DNA of 24,356 bases. Origin: Candidatus Melainabacteria bacterium. Lineage in GTDB: Bacteria; Cyanobacteriota; Vampirovibrionia; Obscuribacterales; Obscuribacteraceae. Each line of letters starts with the position of its first letter. Within the stretch, counting starts at the first letter, position 1. The notes beneath the pieces are model-generated. The model was not told the origin of the DNA and made no database searches. It saw only the letters and a list, made by a program, of their open reading frames with translations. The translations under genes were made by a program, and so were the position numbers. Where the stretch lies: NCBI GenBank assembly GCA_003175915.1, contig PSRH01000267.1, positions 1 to 24,356 of the forward strand, read 5' to 3'. Of the stretch, positions 17,801-23,724 are shown in pieces.

Positions 17801-18780
17801 AATGAAATCGGCACCGTTACTATGCGTCCATCAAATTCCGGGAGTACAACATTCATGGCTGTATCGAGGGGGCTGAGACCGCGTGACGAATCCAGCCATT
17901 GTTCGCGTGTGGCACCACAACAGATGCTTTGCAAGACAGGCACATTTAGCAACGCAAGGACATCTTGAGATTTCTTGGAATCCTTCCCATTCAGGTTCAC
18001 CTCATTCATCGAAAAGGAGGTCGTATTGATCAACACGTTGATAAGGTTAGTGCCCTGGTTCGTAAAAAATTGAAAGGCAGGTGGGAGCTCTCCATCGCCT
18101 TGTTCCGCTGTCTTCAATGATGAAGTAAATACCGGTAAGGCGCTCATGCCACGTCGTGTCAGTGCTTCAACTATGGCATCAACAAATGCCGTGTTGCCGC
18201 TCAGCCAATGGGCTCGATAGAAGGTAATGCCTACAACCGGCTTGCCGTTGCCGACCAATTGCCTCCACTCTTCGATGGTTGGTAACTCCCCCAACTCAGG
18301 GTGATAAATACCATGTTGCGCCAGAGGCTTTGGTGGATCATAACCAAACTCTGTAAGCAGAAAATGATCAGAAAGAAAACGAAATAGTTGGCCGATATTG
18401 GCAATGCCACCGGCTTGAAAATAGGCAATTGTCTCGTGAATTACTGCCGGATCCACGTTGCTCAAGCAGGTCATTTCCGGGTCGAGTTCACCCGTGCCAC
18501 TAATCACAATTAAGACCTTAGACGAACTTTGACAGTAGTCGACCAGTTCGCGAATGCCAACCACGCTACCGCAACGCCCAAGTATCCGCACGACAACCAA
18601 TCTTGCTTCGGCCAATTTTGAGCGTATTACTTGCGCCGGCTCCAAGTCGCCGGCCAGCTCTTGTAGATGCAGCCCAACTAAATCGGGAAACTCGTCCGGC
18701 AAGCCATGAGCTGCTTTGGAGAGCATCATCAAATCGCTTTCCGCATGACTCAGCAAAGCTATAGCAGAACCGTTATTCAC
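14812..18780 (-). CDS. cobN: Cobaltochelatase CobN / BchH-like subunit with a His-Asp-rich insertion
   Basis: The large porphyrin-binding subunit of the ATP-dependent class-I chelatase, 1322 residues. Family blocks include VVLPEFDGRIVTVPISFKQ near residue 316, HVGKHGTLEWLPGK near 538-551 followed by PDALLRDMPLFYPFILNDPG, and a C-terminal WLDGIKRHGYKGG block near 1205. It resembles CobN rather than BchH in context: a cobalamin locus with an adjacent fused ChlI-ChlD protein. Residues 660-696 form an insertion of 37 residues with 15 His and 16 Asp, encoded by a low-complexity GAC/CAC/CAT tract, probably a metal-binding loop. The start is GTG at 18780; no other usable start lies between it and the upstream in-frame stop at 18811-18813. 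The ribosome site is weak. In a pathway that also has CbiX, its exact substrate is uncertain. Confidence 0.93.
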   Translation of the reverse strand: MNNGSAIALLSHAESDLMMLSKAAHGLPDEFPDLVGLHLQELAGDLEPAQVIRSKLAEARLVVVRILGRCGSVVGIRELVDYCQSSSKVLIVISGTGELDPEMTCLSNVDPAVIHETIAYFQAGGIANIGQLFRFLSDHFLLTEFGYDPPKPLAQHGIYHPELGELPTIEEWRQLVGNGKPVVGITFYRAHWLSGNTAFVDAIVEALTRRGMSALPVFTSSLKTAEQGDGELPPAFQFFTNQGTNLINVLINTTSFSMNEVNLNGKDSKKSQDVLALLNVPVLQSICCGATREQWLDSSRGLSPLDTAMNVVLPEFDGRIVTVPISFKQKGGKWQAADYTTLEDRLDRIAGIAWRLYRLNSLANRNKRIAFVFTNVTSKASQIGNAVGLDAPESVRYLLQAMHATGYEVGALPESGTKLIHELIDCGSYDQTYLSEDQCKNALARVSAQQYKEWFNELPQSLRTKMVAQWGEPPGEAYLHDNHLIIAGIARENAVLVLQPPRGYGMDPNAIYHQPDLPPTHHYYALYKWLDAVWQADAIIHVGKHGTLEWLPGKGVGLSSDCFPDALLRDMPLFYPFILNDPGEGAQAKRRAHAVIVDHLTPPMTSAETYGILAELSQLVDEYYQVEMLDPAKLPLLQQQIWDLIKKSNLDQDLKLIVDHHEDGHDDHDDDHDHDHSHVHDGDHDHDHDYDHDHDHEWNDELAPHGVPVSLAAMDGVKVSHLIQDIDAYLCELGAAQIRDGLHTLGQAPTDGALVDMLCSLTRLANLDIPSLQSGVAKRIGFKLEELLEAKGDKLQEVPSKAKQLAAKSLITSADALEFIDTLCHRLYESLHFHNFNPEKIKEAVKQVLTVSDDVKDIVSTLKFTCCELVPNLRRTNEEIENLLNGLNGLYIPPGPSGAPTRGMAHILPTGRNFYSVDPRSLPSQSAWRVGQQLAQEVLRRHLKETGQYPETVAISVWGTSAMRTHGDDIAEIFALLGVRPIWQSENRRLNGIEVIPLEELGRPRIDVTVRISGFFRDAFQHLIDLIDQSVQAVLLRDEEPGKNFVRKHFLEDLKQLVDKGVDLEDAERRASYRIFGSKPGSYGAGILPLINEKNWNDATDFAEAYVNWGGYAYTQSESGLKAMDEFRHRLAKVEIALHNQDNREHDIFDSDDYLQFHGGMIATIKSLTGRRPRHYFGDSQDPARPVIRDLKEEALRVFRTRVVNPKWLDGIKRHGYKGGLELAATVDYLFGYDATSEILDDWMYEDIAKNYALDPAIQEFFSESNPWALNAIAERLLEAVDRRMWSEPKSDTLSRLRQLYLSSEAELEARGELPKMPETAR
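16693..16803 (-). repeat. His-Asp codon repeat inside cobN
   Basis: An imperfect hexanucleotide-like tract (GAC or GAT alternating with CAC or CAT) encodes residues 660-696 of CobN, 15 His and 16 Asp in 37 positions. Frame is kept throughout. Such tracts can expand and contract by slippage, so length may vary between strains. Open frames on the other strand here are by-products of the repeat. Confidence 0.85.
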
Positions 18781-18905
18781 ACACCAGATCGCCCACGGGT
18801 CTATTAACCGTCAGCCAATTGCTTTCTTCCAAAGGCAATTCGCTTCGTTGGCTAGATATGATAAACGCCGTTGGTAGCTTAAGGCAATCCCCCGCGAAAG
18901 ATCGC
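18781..18905 (-). promoter_or_regulatory. Spacer upstream of cobN with a candidate promoter
   Basis: This 125-bp spacer is one of the two longest in the minus-strand series. On the minus strand, TTGCCT (18882-18887, four of six matches to a sigma-70 -35) and TATCAT (18858-18863, five of six to a -10) are separated by 18 bp and would give a leader of about 70 nt before the cobN GTG. A small GCGA-TCTT-TCGC hairpin lies just after the upstream stop codon, without a T-run. No cobalamin riboswitch core was recognised. The promoter call rests only on consensus matching. Confidence 0.25.
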
Positions 18906-20924
18906 TTACTGCTTGAGGTTGCCCATTTGCTTACAAAGATCTGGGAAATTCGATTGGCTTTGGTGATATTGCATAAACAGGAAGGCAAAAGGTACTACCA
19001 AAAATGCCAGAAGTAAGACCACTCGTCTTACTGCTTCATCAGACACCCAATCGAAGAAACTGCCTGCGTGCGCCGGTTCCCTGGCCGGCGGATCAGCTCC
19101 TTTCTGTGATTGTTCCTCTTGCGACGAAGCTGGGCCGGCCCCATCTGCCTCGCCCGCTGTACTCACGGGTCCGAAAGACAATTGTCCTTTGCGAAAGAGA
19201 TGCCAAGCTATACGCTCAGTTATGGATTTCTTGCTGACAAATCCGACAATGTGACTATCTAAATTATGTGGGGATAAATTGTCACCCATTACAAAGAAAT
19301 GTCCTGCCGGAACAATAACAGGCGAGCTATTGTTCACAAAGGGACGGTAATGACCACTGCCTAAGTCGCCGAGTGTCTTCAATTCATACTGGCGACCAGA
19401 AGCCCAAGTTTGGTTCAGCGGCTTGCCATTTATATGTACTAGTCCGGATATAACTTGGACCTGCTCCCCTGGCAGACCAACAATTCGTTTTGCCAATGTC
19501 AAACCGAACACATATCTAAAAAACTCGACAGTGGGTGAGTGTGTTGATGTTGAATACAATTCTTTTATCTCATTGGGAATGAGATGCACCAGATCCTTAT
19601 TCAGCTTGAAGCACACGATCTCTCCGCGTCGGAAAGGTCGACCCAACAGTTTCGTCAATCGTTCCCCAATCAAAACATCTCCATCCGAGATTGCAGGCAT
19701 CATCGAAACACCAACTGCCGGCAAAAAAGAGACAAATATCGCACAAACAATCATGATGCCAAGCACAACAGGGAGTATTGGCACACCAATGCTTGCCTCA
19801 GAGGAATCAAGCTGCCCTCTTAAAAATATGCAGAGACATAGTAAACACAGTAATGGGAGTGTTGCCGGATTAAGTGGTGTCATGCGCCTGAGCGGCAACC
19901 GGTAACGTGGATCAGGAACCGCATAAGAACGTTTCGCCGCTGACACAGCAGTAGAAACTTCACGAGTGGGTGGGTGCAACTTAGCTTGCAATTCGGCTAA
20001 AGTAGTTGAATGTTGAATCGCAATCTTTTGTAGAAGCTTCTCTTCTATTAATTGGCCGGTCAGGTTGAAACTTTTCAACACTGATAGAGCAACAGACGTT
20101 TTATCACTAACTAAAGCCAATAACAGGTGAACATTATCGATCTGCTTATCTCCCAGGCTTTCCGCCACGAATCTGCCTTTAAGCAAAAGATTCACACCCT
20201 GGTGAGCAAGTACGACAGGTCCGCCAATTTCGGCAGTACCTCTGCCAATGTGACTGTCCACTTCAGCCCTCGCACGCTCCACTTCTACACCACATTCATG
20301 AAGTACTTGGGCAGCAATGTCGGAGCCAGCAATCAATCCGAGCAGGATTTGTTCACGCTCAACATAGTTTCGCCCCAAACGACATGCTTCTTCTTTCGCT
20401 CGTTCAATTGCTTTCGTTGCTTCATCAGTGAGATCAAATGGTTTCTTTTCACTCGAAGCTATCTCTTGAATGGGAACAGCGTTAACTTGGCAATTTTCCA
20501 AGATGACTAGGAGATGTTCCTTCAGCCGATCAGTATCTACTCCCAAATTCTTTAGAGCGTGAAATGCCACTCCTTGTTCTTCTTTGAGGATAGCGAAGAG
20601 AAGATGCTCAGTGCCAACATAATTCTGTCCCAATCGCAGGGATTCTTGGAAGGCAAACTCGATAATACGCTTCGCTCGGGGAGTAAATGGTATCTCGTCT
20701 CCGACCTGCTGGTTGCCGCGTCCAATTATCTTATCTATTTCCGCGCGGGTTTCGACGAAAGTTACTCCACTAGAGGTCAGAACGCGGGCAGCTATTCCAG
20801 TCTCTTCAGCAATCAAGCCCAGGAGCATTTGTTCTGAGCCGACATAGTTATAGCCAAGGCGGCGAGATTCCCCTTGAGCAAGCATAATCGATTTAATGGC
20901 TGTCTCGGTAAAAACTTCGAACAT
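18906..20924 (-). CDS. Clp-N repeat / signal peptidase I fusion membrane protein
   Basis: A 672-residue multidomain protein I cannot assign to a described family. Residues 1-145 are a Clp-N (ClpC N-domain) pair of repeats, with LGYNYVGSEQMLLGLI (23-38) and LGQNYVGTEHLLFAIL (98-113). Residues 163-301 are a second Clp-N pair, with LGRNYVEREQILLGLI (183-198) and a more diverged fourth repeat near 247-300. No AAA module follows. Hydrophobic stretches at ~352-368 and ~380-402 precede a signal peptidase I (S26) domain at ~404-575: VGVSMMPAISDGD with Ser407, AKRIVGLPGE with Lys479, and box E GDNLSPHNLDSHIVGF (547-562). A Pro/Gly/Glu-rich linker and a last hydrophobic helix (632-651) end the chain. 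Likely topology is cytoplasmic Clp-N with an outward peptidase. ATG 20924 has no clear ribosome site. The link to B12 synthesis is unknown. Confidence 0.88.
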   Translation of the reverse strand: MFEVFTETAIKSIMLAQGESRRLGYNYVGSEQMLLGLIAEETGIAARVLTSSGVTFVETRAEIDKIIGRGNQQVGDEIPFTPRAKRIIEFAFQESLRLGQNYVGTEHLLFAILKEEQGVAFHALKNLGVDTDRLKEHLLVILENCQVNAVPIQEIASSEKKPFDLTDEATKAIERAKEEACRLGRNYVEREQILLGLIAGSDIAAQVLHECGVEVERARAEVDSHIGRGTAEIGGPVVLAHQGVNLLLKGRFVAESLGDKQIDNVHLLLALVSDKTSVALSVLKSFNLTGQLIEEKLLQKIAIQHSTTLAELQAKLHPPTREVSTAVSAAKRSYAVPDPRYRLPLRRMTPLNPATLPLLCLLCLCIFLRGQLDSSEASIGVPILPVVLGIMIVCAIFVSFLPAVGVSMMPAISDGDVLIGERLTKLLGRPFRRGEIVCFKLNKDLVHLIPNEIKELYSTSTHSPTVEFFRYVFGLTLAKRIVGLPGEQVQVISGLVHINGKPLNQTWASGRQYELKTLGDLGSGHYRPFVNNSSPVIVPAGHFFVMGDNLSPHNLDSHIVGFVSKKSITERIAWHLFRKGQLSFGPVSTAGEADGAGPASSQEEQSQKGADPPAREPAHAGSFFDWVSDEAVRRVVLLLAFLVVPFAFLFMQYHQSQSNFPDLCKQMGNLKQ

Positions 20925-21067
20925 TAGGCGGCTAATAAGTGAATCCGGTGTTTCGTACGTTCAAAAACATAGGCACGGCAAACCTATAATCATCTTCCAC
21001 GATTTCCGCCAATTTACACATCATTTGACAACAGCCGTCTACCGGGAGAATCGGTCACCTGCGTGGT
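20925..21067 (-). promoter_or_regulatory. 143-bp spacer upstream of the Clp-N/signal peptidase gene
   Basis: Non-coding spacer between the BMP-family gene and the fusion gene. A weak promoter-like pair on the minus strand is TTGGCG (21007-21012) and TATAGG (20983-20988), 18 bp apart, with a TG before the -10. Matches to consensus are only four of six each. No terminator hairpin with a T-run follows the BMP gene, so read-through is equally possible. Confidence 0.18.
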
Positions 21068-22201
21068 TCATTGGGTTTTCGTTAAAGTTCCTTCCACGCC
21101 AGAAACTAACCAGTTCATCTTCCCTAGCCAATCGGTATTGACGTTCTGGCCAGTCGACAAGCGCACAAGGCCATCACGGTCTCTAAGTGGTCCCTTGAAC
21201 ACCACCAGTTTGCCCTGCTTGATTTTTTCTGCCAAAGCAACTGCCTCATCCTGGACTTTTTTTGGAACCGCCGTCCCAAAGGGCGCAAGTTTGATGCAAT
21301 CGTCTTTCATACCGTAAAAATTAGAGCTAGAGTGCCAAGTATGATTTTCTACGGATTCTGTGACTTTCTCGTACAACGGTCCCCAGTTCCAGGCACCACC
21401 GGTAAGCCAGCTTTTTGGCAGTAACTTGTGTTGATCTCCATTGGCACCCACGGAATAAACGCCGCTGTGCTCGGCGGTACCCAATACAGGCTGATATGCA
21501 CCAATAGTCGCTAGAACATCGGCGCCGCCGTCGATCAGTGCCCGGGCTGCTTCAGATTCAGCCGGGGGATCGTACCAGTTACCGATCCAAATTACCCGTA
21601 CCGTCACCTTAGGATTGACGGAGCGGGCACCAAGTGTATATGCGTTGATTTCTTGCAATATTTGATTGATCGGGTGGCCTGCGACAAATCCCAACTTGTT
21701 AGTTTTCGTCATACGACCCGCTACTACGCCAGTTACATACATCCCCTCGTGCATAGAGCCGAAATATGTGCCAACGTTCTTCGTACCACCAGGACGATTG
21801 ACCTGCATGAACACCACATCCGGATGCCGCGCAGCAACGCGGAGAACCGGCTCCATGTAGCCGTATGATGTAGCAAAAATCAATTTGTTACCTTGAGAAA
21901 CCATCTTCTCGAGCACGCGTTCTGCTTCGGCGCTTTCTGGTACATTTTCGGCCTCAGTGGTTTCGACTCTCCTCCCTAGTGCGGCTTGAACAAATAATCG
22001 CCCATTATGGTGAGCTTCATTCCAGCCACAATCAGTTACGGGGCCAACCATGATAAAGCCCACCCTCAATGGGCCACCTGCAGGAGGAGCCGAGTCAACC
22101 GGTAAGAGTGACAATTGTGTAAAAAAGAGTGCCACCAGCAAGAGCAAGCTTGCGCACCACCCGATAGTCCATTGATCAGTTTGTCGTCTTTGCGCTTTCA
22201 T
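21068..22201 (-). CDS. BMP family (PnrA-like) solute-binding protein
   Basis: A 377-residue extracytoplasmic solute-binding protein of the BMP/Med family, whose characterised members bind purine nucleosides or riboflavin for ABC uptake. An N-terminal hydrophobic segment (about 14-33) is a signal or membrane anchor; there is no lipobox cysteine after it. The mature part shows VGFIMVGPVTDCGWNEAHHNG (47-67 region), FATSYGYMEPVLRVAARHPD, NVGTYFGSMHEGMYVTGVVA, and WIGNWYDPPAESEAARALID, all BMP hallmarks. GAGGG lies four bases before the ATG, inside the end of cbiP; the two genes overlap by 26 bp, implying cotranscription. No permease or ATPase is nearby. A ligand related to the corrinoid or its nucleotide loop is possible, but nothing in the sequence proves it. 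Confidence 0.9.
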   Translation of the reverse strand: MKAQRRQTDQWTIGWCASLLLLVALFFTQLSLLPVDSAPPAGGPLRVGFIMVGPVTDCGWNEAHHNGRLFVQAALGRRVETTEAENVPESAEAERVLEKMVSQGNKLIFATSYGYMEPVLRVAARHPDVVFMQVNRPGGTKNVGTYFGSMHEGMYVTGVVAGRMTKTNKLGFVAGHPINQILQEINAYTLGARSVNPKVTVRVIWIGNWYDPPAESEAARALIDGGADVLATIGAYQPVLGTAEHSGVYSVGANGDQHKLLPKSWLTGGAWNWGPLYEKVTESVENHTWHSSSNFYGMKDDCIKLAPFGTAVPKKVQDEAVALAEKIKQGKLVVFKGPLRDRDGLVRLSTGQNVNTDWLGKMNWLVSGVEGTLTKTQ

Positions 22202-23696
22202 TTATCCCTCGAGTGTGCACAGAATTGCTTTTCCTACCCAGGCATTGCCAGATAATATCTAGATTCAAAGATTCTTCGAGTCCATCAGCGATAAGATCTA
22301 TATTCCTTTCCCGTGCTGTCATGTAATCGCATTTTGTCGGAGCTTTTAATCCAGTCCAGAATAGAATCGCACTGAGAGCTTCAGCACGATCGAAGATTCC
22401 GTGTAAATAAGTACCCATTGTTTGACCGTCTTGAGATACAGCCCCATCGCTCCGCCCGTTCAAGAAAACGGCCGGACGTTTGAGAGCTTCTCCTCTGCTT
22501 ACGCCCATGTGAATTTCATAACCACTGACTGGCGAAGAGTCGATCGCCAGCCTGCCGTCCACCAAGGCCAATTGTTTGCGCTCGGCCAGGATAGTTTCCA
22601 TTTGCAATAGCCCCAGTCCCAGACTACTTCCTGTGCCTGACTCCACACCGGCAGGATCGTGAATATACTGGCCAAGCATCTGGAAGCCTCCACAAATCCC
22701 AAGTAACTTGCCACCATAGCGCAAATGGCGAAGAATCTCAGGTTCCCACCCTTGCGCTCTCAACCACTCTAGATCTTCTCTGACATTCTTGCTCCCCGGC
22801 AATATGATCAGATCGGCATTGCCTAACTGATCGCCGGTTTGGGCAAAGCGCAGATCAACCTGGGGATGTAAGGCAAGAGGTTCAAAGTCAGTCTGATTAC
22901 TGATTCTAGGAAAGCGCATCACAATTATGCTGATTGTCGCCTGTTCGCTTGCTGCTTTCTGTCCGGCCAGATTGGACAGGCTATCTTCTGCATCAAGCAT
23001 TAGTCGATCGAGGAACGGCACAACGCCAATCACCGGTTTGCCGGTGCGCTTCTCCAACCAATCAATTCCAGGTTTGAGAATTTCCAAATCTCCGCGGAAT
23101 TTATTGATGACGAAGCCTTTTACCAAGTGTCGCTCCTCTTCTGTGAGGAGTTCCATGGTACCGATGATTTGCGCAAACACACCACCGCGATCGATATCGG
23201 CGACTAAAATTACTGGACAATTGATCGCCTGGGCAAAACCCATGTTGGCAATGTCACCGTCTCGCAGGTTGATTTCCGCAGGGCTACCGGCACCTTCAAT
23301 CAAAATAAAGTCGAAATCGGCCGCTAAACGATTATAAGATTCCAGCACAAGCGGCAACAGCTCTCGCTTGTAATCGTGATATTCAGCCGCATCGATCACC
23401 GCTTCCCGTACTTTACCCTGGACAATCAGCTGTGCACCACGCGTGGTGCTAGGTTTAAGGAGCACTGGATTCATGTCGATGCCCGGTGCCAGGCCGCAGG
23501 CTTGCGCCTGCAGAGCTTGGGCGCGTCCTATTTCGCCTCCATCCACGGCAACAGCGCTATTAAGCGACATGTTTTGAGGTTTGAACGGAACTGTCAAGAG
23601 ATGTCGCCGTTTCAGCAATCGACACAGACCGGTAACCAGAGCGCTTTTGCCGGCGTTCGATGTAGTACCTTGTATCATTAACGGGCGTGCTGGCAT
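22176..23696 (-). CDS. cbiP: Cobyric acid synthase
   Basis: CbiP (CobQ) amidates carboxylates b, d, e and g of adenosylcobyrinic acid a,c-diamide using glutamine and ATP. The 506-residue length is standard. The N-terminal synthetase domain has GTTSNAGKS (10-18), FKPQNMSLNSAV (38-49), LIEGAGSPAEINL (132-144) and VADIDRGGVFAQ (165-176). The glutaminase domain has LLGICGGFQMLG (331-342, nucleophile Cys335), YEIHMG (393-398) and GTYLHGIFD (428-436, His432). ATG 23696 has AGAGG five bases upstream. It is the first gene of the minus-strand series and stands back to back with cbiB across 28 bp, so any promoter for it must lie partly inside cbiB. Its 3' end overlaps the BMP-family gene by 26 bp. Confidence 0.97.
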   Translation of the reverse strand: MPARPLMIQGTTSNAGKSALVTGLCRLLKRRHLLTVPFKPQNMSLNSAVAVDGGEIGRAQALQAQACGLAPGIDMNPVLLKPSTTRGAQLIVQGKVREAVIDAAEYHDYKRELLPLVLESYNRLAADFDFILIEGAGSPAEINLRDGDIANMGFAQAINCPVILVADIDRGGVFAQIIGTMELLTEEERHLVKGFVINKFRGDLEILKPGIDWLEKRTGKPVIGVVPFLDRLMLDAEDSLSNLAGQKAASEQATISIIVMRFPRISNQTDFEPLALHPQVDLRFAQTGDQLGNADLIILPGSKNVREDLEWLRAQGWEPEILRHLRYGGKLLGICGGFQMLGQYIHDPAGVESGTGSSLGLGLLQMETILAERKQLALVDGRLAIDSSPVSGYEIHMGVSRGEALKRPAVFLNGRSDGAVSQDGQTMGTYLHGIFDRAEALSAILFWTGLKAPTKCDYMTARERNIDLIADGLEESLNLDIIWQCLGRKSNSVHTRGINESAKTTN

Positions 23697-23724
23697 CTAC
23701 GCCTCTGGTCTTCTCGGCTTAAGC

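Noticed and set aside
18781..18905. Possible cobalamin riboswitch before cobN
   Set aside because: The conserved core segments were not found and the spacer is short for the full fold.
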